A stretch of 64,000 nt of DNA from Flavobacterium gawalongense (GCF_007097265.1 NZ_VJZP01000001.1:62001-126000), one strand, 5' to 3'. Positions 44,608 to 54,805 are shown, numbered from the stretch's first letter. Notes: generated from the letters alone by a model not told the origin. Numbers and translations: made by a program.

Positions 44608-45432
44608 AGTGATAGAGTTTAGTGGACCAAAGTTGACAAATTTAGTATAATAAGTGAAGGAGAAGTACGTTTTTTAATAGAGATTTTTCAACAGCTGTTC
44701 TCGATACTATTTTTTTTTCATTGCATTACACAAAAATCACTACCATTGACGTTTTTTCAAAACTAATATAAAACCTATCGTATAGACACAAATAGTAAAG
44801 GTTAAATTTGAACACGAATTCCACTAATTTTCACAAATCTATGCGGCTAATACAGTTCGTGTAATTAATTTCACGAATGAATTCGTGGCAATTCGTGTAA
44901 TTCGTGTTTATTTTTAGACTTATGTCCAGACGAGATAGGTATAATACGTCATTTTATATTGCTTTTTTTTGTAAAAAAATTAAGCCTCGAACTGACGGGA
45001 TTATCACCTCGACGACGTCACTTCGTCCCGACACTTCGGGACTTTGCTTGATGAAATTAGATTGAAAGCAAGTATTAGTTAAGCCAGAAATGTATCGAGA
45101 AGCCTTGCTTAAAAGACAGTTCTTGAAATATTTTTTAAGCCTAAACGTTCTTTAGACACAAATTTTCACTGTTCCCTTTTTTACAATCTTCAAAAAATCC
45201 GTGTAAATCCGTTTTATCTGCGTCATCCGCGTGCTATTTCAAATTTCCGTTAGCCATCGAGGCAATACCATTTTTCTACCTTTAAAAACTACAGGACTAA
45301 CAAATGCTTAGAATGATCCATAATCAATTAGTCCGTCACGGTAAATTCAATAGTAAAATGAAATAACCTCAGTAAAAAATTATATTTTTGACAAAAAATC
45401 AAACAGACTTTCGGTTTGTCAAAACAATACCC
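44608..45432. other. 825-bp intergenic region full of repeats
   Basis: No gene is seen. It contains a CACGAATT element (44811-44909), a GTCCCGA/TCGGGAC hairpin (45025-45042) related to the argS palindrome, an ATCCGTGTAAATCCGTT-type repeat (45197-45235) similar to 46760-46800, and TATCGAGAA motifs shared with 52499 and 52676. A TATTTTTG -7 box lies at 45383-45390. Confidence 0.7.
44811..44909. repeat. CACGAATT inverted-repeat element
   Basis: Begins AACACGAATTCCACTAATTT and ends AATTCGTGTAATTCGTGTTT. Inner copies are CAGTTCGTGTAATTAATTTCACGAA, split across the centre. It is a longer member of the family at 22546-22605, 46676-46739 and 48020-48111. Confidence 0.75.
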
Positions 45433-46503
45433 TTGAAAAAAGCCTCCTTATTTGTATTGCTTTTGGCTAGTACCCTAAATTACAGTCAGGCCGTCAGGAA
45501 ATACTCGAATGAGTTTATGAATATTGGCGTTGATGCGGCGGCTTTGGGTATGTCAAATACTGTTGTGGCTTCAACCGACGATGTCAATTCAGGCTATTGG
45601 AATCCGGCGGGACTGATGCACTTGGAAGACCATCAGGTATCGTTAATGCATGCCAATTATTTTGCCAATATTGCCCAATACGATTACTTAGCTTATGCGA
45701 GTCCCATTGACGACCAGAGCGCTTGGGGAATTTCGTTAATCCGTTTTGGTGTGGATGATATTTTGAATACCACAGAATTAATCGACAGTCAAGGCAATAT
45801 CGACTACAACCGAATCAGCCTTTTTTCAACGGCTGATTATGGCTTCACCTTTTCGTACGCCCGAAAACTCCCCGTTCCCGGATTTCAATATGGTGCAAAT
45901 GCCAAAGTAATACGGCGAATAATCGGGAAATTTGCCAGCTCTTGGGGATTTGGTTTTGATGTTGGATTACAATTCAAAAAAAACAACTGGCAATTTGGAT
46001 TAATGCTTCGCGACATCATAACCACCTACAATGTATGGAATATTGATGAAGAAGAGTACAAAAAAATCGCTAATGCGGTACCCGGAGAAAATCAGGAATT
46101 ACCGGAAAGCACAGAGATTACAGCCCCAAAAGCCCAACTGGGAATAGCAAAAAAATTTATCATTCGGTATGACTATAGTATTTTGGCTGCAGCCAATATG
46201 AATATGCGATTTACCAAAACGAATGACCTTATCTCGACCGATTTTGTAAGTATCGATCCGGCGATAGGCTTGGAATTTGGCTATACCGATTTGGTCTTCG
46301 TACGTGCGGGTGCGGGAAATTTTCAGAATGTAGAACAATTGGACAGCACCGAAAAAGTAGGGTTTCAGCCCAATATTGGATTGGGATTTAAATACAAAGG
46401 CATCCAGATTGATTATGCGTTGACCGATTTAGGCAATCAAAGTACCGCTTTGTATTCGAATATTTTTTCGGTTAAAGTAGATTTAGGGTTGTTTAGAAAT
46501 TAA
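45433..46503 (+). CDS. PorV/PorQ-family outer-membrane protein (PorV2-like)
   Basis: Predicted beta-barrel of 356 residues in the family that includes the T9SS shuttle PorV. The N-terminus of the mature protein (YSNEFMNIGVDAAALGMSNTVVASTDDVNSGYWNPAGL, in segments) is diagnostic. Alternating beta strands run to KVDLGLFRN at the end. I chose TTG at 45433 because it gives signal peptide MKKASLFVLLLASTLNYSQA. A TTG at 45388 overlaps a -7 box and adds non-signal residues; no ATG is available. It probably assists T9SS cargo such as the protein at 1114. Confidence 0.8.
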   Translation: MKKASLFVLLLASTLNYSQAVRKYSNEFMNIGVDAAALGMSNTVVASTDDVNSGYWNPAGLMHLEDHQVSLMHANYFANIAQYDYLAYASPIDDQSAWGISLIRFGVDDILNTTELIDSQGNIDYNRISLFSTADYGFTFSYARKLPVPGFQYGANAKVIRRIIGKFASSWGFGFDVGLQFKKNNWQFGLMLRDIITTYNVWNIDEEEYKKIANAVPGENQELPESTEITAPKAQLGIAKKFIIRYDYSILAAANMNMRFTKTNDLISTDFVSIDPAIGLEFGYTDLVFVRAGAGNFQNVEQLDSTEKVGFQPNIGLGFKYKGIQIDYALTDLGNQSTALYSNIFSVKVDLGLFRN

Positions 46504-46819
46504 TTAATTTTAAAAATACATATGCATACTTAAATTAAAATAGCACACAAATAATACTGATGAAAAAGATTTGCACTGATTAAGAACATAATAAATAAAT
46601 AATTGCTTCTTAACTTAACTCACCCACACCACTCCAAAAAGACTAACGTGTAGCCCATAAATAGCAGACAAAAAGGGTAACACGAATTTCCCTAATTTGC
46701 ACAAAACAATTAGTGACAATTAGTGAAATTCGTGTTACCTTTTACATGCTGAACTGAAAAATCCGTGTAAATTTGTTCCATCTGTGCCATCTGTGTTCCA
46801 TTTTTAATAATATCTCCTA
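46504..46819. repeat. 316-bp intergenic region with two repeat families
   Basis: Contains a 14-bp perfect inverted repeat GGTAACACGAATTT/AAATTCGTGTTACC (46676-46739) of the CACGAATT family, then an AATCCGTGTAAATTTGTTCC-type repeat (46759-46800). No gene is seen. Confidence 0.75.
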
Positions 46820-47959
46820 ATGAATATACCCTCTTTAAAAAAAATAGTTCTTTTCATACTGCTGTTTTCAACCACAAACCATAGTTTCGGTCAAAACCTT
46901 TTGTTGTCAAAAGAGGCAAAAGTCAGTGTGCTCACTTGCGGTACGGGTAACGAATCCTATTCAATGTTTGGCCATACCGCAATCCGTATCAATGACGCTT
47001 ACAACAACATCGATGTGGTGTATAATTATGGTGCTTTCGACTTTAATACCCCTAATTTTGTTTTGAAATTCATCAAAGGCGATTTACAATATTTTGCAGT
47101 AGCGCATTCCTACGCTGATTTCATCAATGAATACACCTATGAAAAAAGATCCGTTTATGAGCAGGAATTAAATATTCCTCCAAACCTGAAACAGCAATTA
47201 TTTGACAACCTGAATATTTCTTTAGCTTCGGGGGAAAGTCATTACACCTATAAATTTATTGACAAAAACTGTACGTCAATGGTCGTCGATATCATCAACA
47301 AAACATTAGACACGATTGCAATTGTTAAAAACGCAGATACTGATATCACCTATAGAACCATATTGTATCCCTATTTTGACAATCACTTTTATGAAAAATT
47401 AGGAACGAGCATTATCTTCGGTAAAAAAGTCGACGGCTTGGGGACACAAATCTTTTTGCCTTTCGAATTACAAAAAAGTCTGAAAAAAGTTTCTTTTCAG
47501 AATCAGCTGCTGGCTCCCGAAAACAAAACTATAATCGAATTCGAAAAAGAAGTTTCCGGCTCTTGGTGGAATAATGTTTATACGTATCTAGTACTTCTTG
47601 GCTTTGCTGTCCTGATAAATAACAAAAGTATCGATCTGTTTTACCTCATTATGATGGGAATATTAGGGCTATTCTTCGTGTTTGTGGGATTTTATTCATT
47701 TCATCAAGAATTAGGCTACAATTATAATATCTTATTGTTTAATCCCTCCTTATTGGGACTGCTCTACTTTTATGCGACAAAAAACAAAAAAGGAATTTAC
47801 AACCTGGCGGCATTCAACATCCTGTCATTACTTGTTTACCTGATCATTCTAATCAATAAAGCCCATTTGTTGATCGTACTGCCTTTGGTAATTGCAAGTG
47901 GAATTATTTTAGTCCGCCTGGCAATTCAAAATAAAAAACGCATTCCTATCATTATTTAA
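46820..47959 (+). CDS. DUF4105 (Lnb-like N-terminal) membrane protein
   Basis: Protein of 379 residues with signal peptide-like MNIPSLKKIVLFILLFSTTN. Residues of about 30-200 match DUF4105/Lnb periplasmic domain: LTCGTGNESYSMFGHTAIRI and VVYNYGAFDFNTPNFVLKFIKG, plus a conserved Cys in DKNCTSMV. These look like a Cys-His papain-like site. Four or five transmembrane helices fill the C-terminal 150 residues. I recall this family being linked to lipoprotein N-acylation. It lies downstream of the PorV2-like gene, but 316 bases of repeats separate them. Confidence 0.8.
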   Translation: MNIPSLKKIVLFILLFSTTNHSFGQNLLLSKEAKVSVLTCGTGNESYSMFGHTAIRINDAYNNIDVVYNYGAFDFNTPNFVLKFIKGDLQYFAVAHSYADFINEYTYEKRSVYEQELNIPPNLKQQLFDNLNISLASGESHYTYKFIDKNCTSMVVDIINKTLDTIAIVKNADTDITYRTILYPYFDNHFYEKLGTSIIFGKKVDGLGTQIFLPFELQKSLKKVSFQNQLLAPENKTIIEFEKEVSGSWWNNVYTYLVLLGFAVLINNKSIDLFYLIMMGILGLFFVFVGFYSFHQELGYNYNILLFNPSLLGLLYFYATKNKKGIYNLAAFNILSLLVYLIILINKAHLLIVLPLVIASGIILVRLAIQNKKRIPIII

Positions 47960-48019
47960 AAATGCGACTTTAGATTATAAATAATAATGACTATCCGTAA
48001 ATAATACTAAAGAAAAATT

Positions 48020-48111
48020 TAGCCACAAATTTCACGAATTTGTCACGATTTTTTTATCCTTAAAAGAAAAATTAAACACTAATTCGTGAAATTTGTGGAA
48101 ATTCGTGGCTA
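48020..48111. repeat. CACGAATT inverted-repeat element
   Basis: Outer arms TAGCCAC/GTGGCTA (48020-48026, 48105-48111) and a 17-bp perfect inner pair CACAAATTTCACGAATT/AATTCGTGAAATTTGTG (48024-48040, 48081-48097). Confidence 0.85.
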
Positions 48112-48125
48112 AAAAAATAATTATA

Positions 48126-48186
<61 letters not shown>

Positions 48187-48205
48187 GAGAATACGAATAA
48201 GCAAA

Positions 48206-49609
48206 CTACTGCCCTCTATAAAACAACACAGTGGTAATCGTTTTAAAAGCAATGCTCAAATCTAAAAAAATACTTCTGTGTTTGATATAATACAGGTCGT
48301 ATTGCAGTTTGATCAAGCTGTCATCAATAGTCCCTCCATAAGCATAATTGACTTGTGCCCAACCCGTAAGGCCTGGTTTTATAACATGTCTGGTTTCATA
48401 AAAAGGCATTATTTCAGCTATTTCTTTGACGAAGAAAGGACGTTCAGGGCGAGGGCCAATAACCGCCATATCCCCTTTTAAAATATTTATAAATTGGGGA
48501 AATTCATCAATCCTGGTTTTTCTTAAAAATTTTCCGAATGCCGTTACTCTCGAGTCGCTTGTAGTGGTAAAAACAGCTCCGTTTGATTCGGCATTACTGA
48601 TCATAGTCCTGAATTTAAAAATTTCAAATACAACTCCGTCTTTGCCTACACGTTCTTGGCTATAAAACAACTTCCCCCTGTTCCCTATTGCATTTCCAAT
48701 TAAAATCAAAGGGAATAAGACCAGACCAACAGCCAATCCAAGCACCGACATGCTTATTTCAAAAATTCTGATGCTTAACAGATACAACGTATTGTGGTTG
48801 CTTCTGCTAAAAGGGAAAAATCGATAAAAATCTCTGGATATATAATGTACAGGGATACGATGCGTTTTATTTTCATATACTTGGGTGTACTCCCGGATAA
48901 CACTTCCCCTTTCCAGTAAACGAAGCAATTGTTGATACAATTCAGCGGTGATTCCTTCTGTTTTTTGAGAGGCAATCACAATTTCTGATATGGAATTTTC
49001 AATTACAAAGGAAAACAACTCGTCACTTTTTATGTTTGGAACATAATGGTATTTAGAATCATCCTTAACTGTGCAATCCGAATTGACATACGCTACGATT
49101 TTATAATGCGGATCGATATGTTCTAATCCGGAAATCAACTCTTCTACCTGCTCCTTATCACATATTAAAACAGCATTTTGAAGAAACCGCTTGGATGCTA
49201 AAAATTTAACATAAAACATCCTCCATAAAAACAAAGCCACAAATACAACTAAATAAAACACTAGGATTTCAATTCTTTTGGATGGCAATTCCGGAGAAAA
49301 AACCGGTGTTAATAAATACACTAAAACGGTCGTTGATGCCGTAAGAATGGCACTTCGCAGCACCTGAAATTGATTACTGGCTACCTGAAGGTTGTACATT
49401 TCGAATATCGTCCCGAAAAAATTGAGATAAACACCTAAAACTATTGTCCAGTAGAAATTAATGGTAGAGAATGTGAAATAATCGAAATCGAACATCTTAC
49501 CAACAAAAAACAGTGCACCCAAAACAAAAAAAACATCAAAGAAGCGAAGAATCATCTTCCGCTCTGATATTTCAAAATGAATTTTGTCAACTGAAAACAT
49601 GGATGGCAT
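48206..49609 (-). CDS. undecaprenyl-phosphate sugar phosphotransferase (WcaJ/WbaP-like)
   Basis: Initiating enzyme that loads the first sugar-1-phosphate onto undecaprenyl phosphate. The protein has 467 residues: four N-terminal transmembrane helices, a degenerate nucleotide-binding (CoA-binding-like) middle domain, a fifth hydrophobic segment, and the sugar transferase domain with FEIFKFRTM, KTRIDEFPQFINILKGDMAVIGPRPE (split) and GLTGWAQVNY. It is the last gene of the polysaccharide locus. The identity of the first sugar cannot be deduced. Confidence 0.92.
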   Translation of the reverse strand: MPSMFSVDKIHFEISERKMILRFFDVFFVLGALFFVGKMFDFDYFTFSTINFYWTIVLGVYLNFFGTIFEMYNLQVASNQFQVLRSAILTASTTVLVYLLTPVFSPELPSKRIEILVFYLVVFVALFLWRMFYVKFLASKRFLQNAVLICDKEQVEELISGLEHIDPHYKIVAYVNSDCTVKDDSKYHYVPNIKSDELFSFVIENSISEIVIASQKTEGITAELYQQLLRLLERGSVIREYTQVYENKTHRIPVHYISRDFYRFFPFSRSNHNTLYLLSIRIFEISMSVLGLAVGLVLFPLILIGNAIGNRGKLFYSQERVGKDGVVFEIFKFRTMISNAESNGAVFTTTSDSRVTAFGKFLRKTRIDEFPQFINILKGDMAVIGPRPERPFFVKEIAEIMPFYETRHVIKPGLTGWAQVNYAYGGTIDDSLIKLQYDLYYIKHRSIFLDLSIAFKTITTVLFYRGQ

Positions 49610-49827
49610 TTAGGATTACTGGTGCAATTTAGCCATTTTGAACTCATATCATTCTAAGAAATGTTAAATATTTTAACAAAATTATCTTTTTAACGAATTA
49701 ATCTGTTGCCAACTTGGATGTAATTAACTAAGAACGGTCCATTAGTCCTGATTCTTCGGGATTTTGCTTAATGTAATGAAATAAAAACGGTGTCGAGAAC
49801 GGCGTCATTAATAAAAATAAATTATCG

Positions 49828-51180
49828 TTAACTAGTTAATTTACTCTCTTTTTTAGAACCTCCCCCCAACTGCACATTGAGTAAAGACAAAGAGTATACA
49901 AAAGCAGGTGCAGCGGTTCGCATCGCCGCATGGTTAATCGTTAAAAACCAAAACACAATAAAACACAATAGAAACATGTTGAACTTGTTTTCCAGATACA
50001 AAAACAAAGGCGTGAAAAACAAGATCAATAGGGCAAAAATACCCAGTGTACCGTGTTCCGCTAGCATTCGAGTAATTTCATCGTGCGATAAAGTACCGTC
50101 TCCCGTTTCTGCTTTTCTTGCTTCAACCCCTTTTCCAACCCCCACCCCAAAAATGGGATTCTTCAGAAAAATATTGATTTCGTCCTGTGCAATTTCTTCT
50201 CTCCCTGTAAATTTACTTTCTTTTACCCTTCCTTGTGCATCCTGATTGGCGTAGCGCTTGTCAATAAGCCCCCCAGTCTGAAAAGAAGTATAACTCCAGG
50301 TCGATATCATTGCCAGAGTGACAAATACAATAATATAATTCAGTTTTACCCTTCCTCTAAAGTTTGATTTCAAATACAGGAAAAACAACAACAAAGCAAT
50401 CATCATAAAACCCGTTACCATACCTCCACGCGAAAAGGTAAGCATCCCGCGATAGGTTATGTTTAGTGCAATAATTAAATTAATTACCAATAAAAATTTT
50501 GTTCGGGATTCTAGTATGATTCTGGAAAAAAAAATAAACATGCCCAAGCCCAAAATGGTGGCCACCTGATTAGGGCCATACCCCCCTGAAGTTTCAAAAT
50601 TGGATTGGGTACTTGTAATAACATCCCTAATATTTGGCGTATAAAATGTCAAGTAGACCATACAACTGATAATAGGCAACCCCATGCTTAACAATATATT
50701 GTTCATTTGCTCTAATGCAATTTTTCGCCTGAAAGTATATAAAGAAGCTAACCCTAAACAGACGGGACCCGAAATATTAAAAGCTATGGTTGTTCTTATA
50801 TTGGTATCAAAATCCAATACAAAAGTAGTGAACACCACGCTGGGAACTAACAATAACAGATACAACCAATAAGGCACAGCACCTTTTGAAAAACCACTAA
50901 AGTACATCCCTGTTATAAGAAAAACCATTACTCCATACTTGGAAATTTCATATAGCGGATTTCCTCCTGTCATTCTCAAGAAAACTTCGCTTCCCACCAC
51001 ATAAGCCGCGGCAATAAGTGCCTCATTATTTCTATTTTGTTTTTTAATGATATAGAAAAACAAAAATATATAAATAAAATAGCCGTATATTTTTGAAGCA
51101 AAAGGCAGTCCATAAATCAAAAACCCAATAAAAACATGGAGTACGATTAAATAGAGATAGGATTGATCCTCTTTTTTCAT
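49828..51180 (-). CDS. O-antigen ligase/polymerase (Wzy/WaaL-like)
   Basis: Integral membrane protein of 450 residues with about 11 hydrophobic helices and one large periplasmic loop near residues 300-370. The loop ends in NPIFGVGVGKGVEARK ... LSHDEITRMLAEHGTLGIFAL, which fits the G-x-G ... H-x-x-x-x-x-x-x-x-E-x-G pattern of the Wzy_C (O-antigen ligase) superfamily. Polymerase and ligase cannot be told apart by sequence alone. It lies 16 bases downstream of a GT4 gene. Confidence 0.85.
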   Translation of the reverse strand: MKKEDQSYLYLIVLHVFIGFLIYGLPFASKIYGYFIYIFLFFYIIKKQNRNNEALIAAAYVVGSEVFLRMTGGNPLYEISKYGVMVFLITGMYFSGFSKGAVPYWLYLLLLVPSVVFTTFVLDFDTNIRTTIAFNISGPVCLGLASLYTFRRKIALEQMNNILLSMGLPIISCMVYLTFYTPNIRDVITSTQSNFETSGGYGPNQVATILGLGMFIFFSRIILESRTKFLLVINLIIALNITYRGMLTFSRGGMVTGFMMIALLLFFLYLKSNFRGRVKLNYIIVFVTLAMISTWSYTSFQTGGLIDKRYANQDAQGRVKESKFTGREEIAQDEINIFLKNPIFGVGVGKGVEARKAETGDGTLSHDEITRMLAEHGTLGIFALLILFFTPLFLYLENKFNMFLLCFIVFWFLTINHAAMRTAAPAFVYSLSLLNVQLGGGSKKESKLTS

Positions 51181-51196
51181 CTTTAAATATATGCTT

Positions 51197-52270
51197 TTAA
51201 ATTGTCTTATATTTGTTTAATAACAAGTTAACAACCTTCGCTTTTGAATAATTATTAAAAACAAATTCCTGCAATTGCATCCCAAATCTATCTCTTAGTG
51301 ATTTTTCTGAAATCATTTTATGCAATTGTTGTTGTAATTGTGACTGATTTAAAGGATCAAATAACAACCCGCTTAAATTATCTTTAATGATTAATGGGCA
51401 ATACCCTACATTAGTAGAAACTACTGGCAATTTTGCGCAACCATATTCTAATAAGGTTACTGGAAAACCTTCTGTAGTTGAAGCTAATATCCCTATTGTT
51501 ATTTGAGATAAAATATGTTTAATATCATTTTTAGAACCATAAATAAAAACAAAATTTTCTAATTTATTTTTATTTATAAATTCCTTAAGTTGAATAGAGT
51601 AACCATCCTTATAATCTTTCCCAATCAAATGTAAACTCCACCCTAAATCATTTAATTTCATTTCTTGAAAAGCGATAAGTATTGCTAAATGGTTTTTGGG
51701 TTTTTTTAAATTTGCTAAACAAACAATCCGTTTTTCATCATTGCCTTTTAAAAAGGTGGTATTAGGGTAATTCTCCTCAAATGTCGCAAAATTGGGAATA
51801 TACGACACTTTTTTTACCAACAAATTTTTCTTAGCCCAAGCCTCTAATTGGTGATTGACAACAAAAACAGAAGAAAAAAAAATAGAAGAAAAAAATAATG
51901 AAAAATTATCTCTTATAGATTCTCTTATCCTTCCTCCATAATGTTCATGCCAAATAATCTTGACTTTGGGGTAAATCAATTTGAGCAAAAAAGCGATAAA
52001 AAAGGAAGTCCCATGTGCATGAACAATTGTGACCTTATTTAGTCTCACATAATTTCGCAATCTAAATACCGCTTTAAAATCAAGCGTTTTTTTCTTATTC
52101 AAAAAAAGATAAGAAACGCTGCTATCAATCTGATTGACAAATGGTCCTTCTTTTCGGGTGACCACTAATCCTGAAAATTCGCTATGCCGTATCAAGGCAT
52201 TGGCATAACTTACTGCTATTCGTTCGGCACCACCGGCCTCGAGAGAATCTATAATTTGAAGTATACGCAT
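51197..52270 (-). CDS. family 4 glycosyltransferase
   Basis: GT-B enzyme of 357 residues. The N-terminal LQIIDSLEAGGAERIAVSYA is the classic acceptor-side GGAE start. The C-terminal half holds the nucleotide-sugar motif ASTTEGFPVTLLEYGCAKLPVV (E-x7-E type). It probably transfers one sugar in repeat-unit assembly on the cytoplasmic face; donor and acceptor are unknown. It lies immediately upstream of the O-antigen polymerase gene and 394 bases from the next glycosyltransferase. Confidence 0.88.
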   Translation of the reverse strand: MRILQIIDSLEAGGAERIAVSYANALIRHSEFSGLVVTRKEGPFVNQIDSSVSYLFLNKKKTLDFKAVFRLRNYVRLNKVTIVHAHGTSFFIAFLLKLIYPKVKIIWHEHYGGRIRESIRDNFSLFFSSIFFSSVFVVNHQLEAWAKKNLLVKKVSYIPNFATFEENYPNTTFLKGNDEKRIVCLANLKKPKNHLAILIAFQEMKLNDLGWSLHLIGKDYKDGYSIQLKEFINKNKLENFVFIYGSKNDIKHILSQITIGILASTTEGFPVTLLEYGCAKLPVVSTNVGYCPLIIKDNLSGLLFDPLNQSQLQQQLHKMISEKSLRDRFGMQLQEFVFNNYSKAKVVNLLLNKYKTI

Positions 52271-52664
52271 TTTTTATTTCCTCTAACTAATATCATTCGA
52301 TTCCATTTGTCATTCCAATCTTACTTGTCATTCCGACGAAGGAGGAATCTCATCTGTGTTTATCGCTCCTACCGTTTTGTCATTGCCGCTGGGCCGGTTC
52401 ACTATCTCTCTTTGTCATATAATAATGCAAAAAACACTCCAAAAAACGCGTCAGTTTCGATTGTATAAAATAGCGAAAGTATTTTTATATAATTATATCG
52501 AGAACCGTTGTATGAAAACTAAAAACTTCTAAATACACAAAATCTTCATGATCTTTGCGTTTAAATTTCTCAATAAAATTTCTCAATTCAACAACAAAAC
52601 GCATCAGTTCGAGTGATTTTTAAAATAACAACTGTTATTCTAGATAAAAACAAATGTTCAAGAT
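52271..52664. other. 394-bp repeat-bearing gap within the polysaccharide locus
   Basis: No gene is seen. The 22-mer arm ATTCCGACGAAGGAGG-AATCTC lies at 52330-52351, identical to both arms at 16103-16167. ATATCGAGAACCGTT (52495-52509) resembles ATATCGAGAACAGTT (52674-52688), which overlaps the end of the next gene. It may be a junction between modules. Confidence 0.65.
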
Positions 52665-53798
52665 TTATAAATTATATCGAGAACAGTTTAATAATTTTTC
52701 AATCTCTTGCTCAAAAACATCTAAGGTATAACCTCTTGACCATTGGGCAGCGTTATTACGCTTAATATCAAAGTCCATTTGATGATGTAAAAGAGTTTCA
52801 ATCTGCAACCCATCTTCCTCTAAATTCATTTCCAACAAAACTCCTCTTTCCCCATAATCCAACATAAAAGGAACGCAAGATACGGAAGTAGCCACAGGAA
52901 CACAACCCCAAAACATACCTTCAGCAATAACTTTTGGCCAACCTTCGCTATCGGAAGGTAAAATTACAAAATGACTTTCCTTGTACGCATTTTTTATAAT
53001 TTCCTGGGTCTGATTTCCTTCTAATGAAATGTTTTTTTTCAAATGATTTACTGTGATATAATCTTCTAGTATTTTTCTTTCTATTCCTTCACCATACAAA
53101 CGCAACATTACGTCGTATCCTTTTTTTGACATCAATTCCACTAACTGAATGGCATACAAAGGATTTTTACCCATCACTAAAGCCCCCATAAAAACAAAAT
53201 TAATTTTTTCCTTTACATCTTTTCGAGTTAATGGCAATTTATCTTTGGCTGCATAAGTAGCTGTAAAAAAAGATTTGATGTTTTTTGTACTTCCTTCCCA
53301 TTTTCCATAAACCAAAACTTGTATATTTCTAGTAAGGAAGATATTTCTCAAAATTAGCTGCTGCAATTTATAGGTCAAAGATTGTTTCGATTTGGGATCC
53401 CAGTTACCTGCATATTTAGCGGTTTTGGGAGTATTAGGAAACAAAATCTGAATCAAACAGCCTAATAAACCAATATTTCCAGGGCATCGCAAATGGATGT
53501 GATCCGCTTTTCTCATGGTCTTAAAAATATTCCAACTGATTTTTGGAATACTTATGATTGTTTTAAAAATTTCTTTTAAACTCAATATATCAAAGCTATC
53601 AATAGCCACTAATTCGATATTTTTATGTTCATAAGCACTCTCGATTGGTGTTTTTTCTAAGTCCGTTTTTGGTGCAACAATAATGACTCTATCAGCATAT
53701 TGCGTCCAAATATTCATTTCTCGAACATAAGGAGCATATGCAAAATATTTATTTTGTTCTATACAATGAGCTACATGAGTAATAATAACAAGAGTCAT
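52665..53798 (-). CDS. family 4 glycosyltransferase
   Basis: GT-B enzyme of 377 residues. The N-terminal half is less conserved (HVAHCIEQNKYFAYAPYVRE). The C-terminal half has INFVFMGALVMGKNPLYAIQL, RLYGEGIERKILEDYI and the donor-binding SDSEGWPKVIAEGMFWG, with the E-x7-E pattern of GT4. There is no membrane segment. It overlaps the upstream GT2 gene by one base, so the two are co-translated. Donor unknown. Confidence 0.85.
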   Translation of the reverse strand: MTLVIITHVAHCIEQNKYFAYAPYVREMNIWTQYADRVIIVAPKTDLEKTPIESAYEHKNIELVAIDSFDILSLKEIFKTIISIPKISWNIFKTMRKADHIHLRCPGNIGLLGCLIQILFPNTPKTAKYAGNWDPKSKQSLTYKLQQLILRNIFLTRNIQVLVYGKWEGSTKNIKSFFTATYAAKDKLPLTRKDVKEKINFVFMGALVMGKNPLYAIQLVELMSKKGYDVMLRLYGEGIERKILEDYITVNHLKKNISLEGNQTQEIIKNAYKESHFVILPSDSEGWPKVIAEGMFWGCVPVATSVSCVPFMLDYGERGVLLEMNLEEDGLQIETLLHHQMDFDIKRNNAAQWSRGYTLDVFEQEIEKLLNCSRYNL

Positions 53799-54799
53799 TA
53801 GTTTTTTATTTTTGGTTTATTAATTAACAAACTCCACCATCCTACAGTTCTTCCTAACGCTTCAGTGAAAGCGGCTGCTCTTTTACCGGAAGTAAATGTA
53901 TTGCTAAATCGAATCATTGTCAATACAATTGTGATGGAATGCCATTTTAGTTTGGCATCCAATGAAGGTTTTGGATTCTTGGTTCTCCAGACATACCATC
54001 CGTTTCGTACCACCATTTTCCCATATTGATATTGGTTAGGCCTACCAGAAGCATCATGATGATGTGTTAATTTGGCCGAAGTATTCACATATAATTTTCC
54101 AGTTTTAGCTACTCGCAACGTAAAGTCTGCATCTTCATATAAACCATACCCCTCAAAATAGGTAGAGAATTGCATCGTTCCAAATACTTTTTTCTTAAAA
54201 GACGAGACCCCTCCCATTAATAATTCCACTTCATATATTTTTCCACTGGGTGGTAAAAAACCTACGCTCCGTCCATGCGAAAACAAAGGAGAAAACCCCG
54301 GCGGGCAATCGCTATCCAATCCTAGTTTTTTCCTTAATACAAATCGGCTTCCATCTTTTCTTTTCCAGCCATCAAAAAAATATTCGCCTATTTTTGCTTT
54401 GTAATTATGTCCTACCCACTCACATTCTGTCTCATTAATGATATGACCGCCTACTCCCAAGGCTTCAGGATGTATTTGATAAGTGCTTAATAATTGTTCC
54501 AAATAATCACTTTCCAAAACAGTATCATCATCCAAGAAACAAACAATTTCTACATCATTTCCAACTCGCTCAATCCCATAATTTCTTTGTTTGGTCAAAC
54601 CACGATGAGTAGGTGGAACTAGAAAATAGGATAGGTTTACAAAATGATTTTCTTGTAAAGCAATTTCATTTTCAGGATTCGTTGAACCGTCAACAATAAG
54701 GATCTCATCGGGATATAGGGTTTGTTTCCGAACCGACTGCAATAATTGCAACAAGGGTTGAGGACGCAGGTAAGTACAAATAATTAGTGCAAATTTCAT
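53798..54799 (-). CDS. family 2 glycosyltransferase
   Basis: GT-A enzyme of 333 residues. The nucleotide-binding start FALIICTYLRPQPLLQLLQS and IVDGSTNP are typical. The metal-binding triad is extended, VCFLDDDTVLESDY. GVSSFKKKVFG and YEDADFTLRVAKTGKL are the acceptor-side ED motif. No transmembrane segments. It sits 6 bases downstream of the larger GT2 gene and overlaps the next GT4 gene by one base. Confidence 0.9.
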   Translation of the reverse strand: MKFALIICTYLRPQPLLQLLQSVRKQTLYPDEILIVDGSTNPENEIALQENHFVNLSYFLVPPTHRGLTKQRNYGIERVGNDVEIVCFLDDDTVLESDYLEQLLSTYQIHPEALGVGGHIINETECEWVGHNYKAKIGEYFFDGWKRKDGSRFVLRKKLGLDSDCPPGFSPLFSHGRSVGFLPPSGKIYEVELLMGGVSSFKKKVFGTMQFSTYFEGYGLYEDADFTLRVAKTGKLYVNTSAKLTHHHDASGRPNQYQYGKMVVRNGWYVWRTKNPKPSLDAKLKWHSITIVLTMIRFSNTFTSGKRAAAFTEALGRTVGWWSLLINKPKIKN

Positions 54800-54805
54800 T
54801 TCTTA

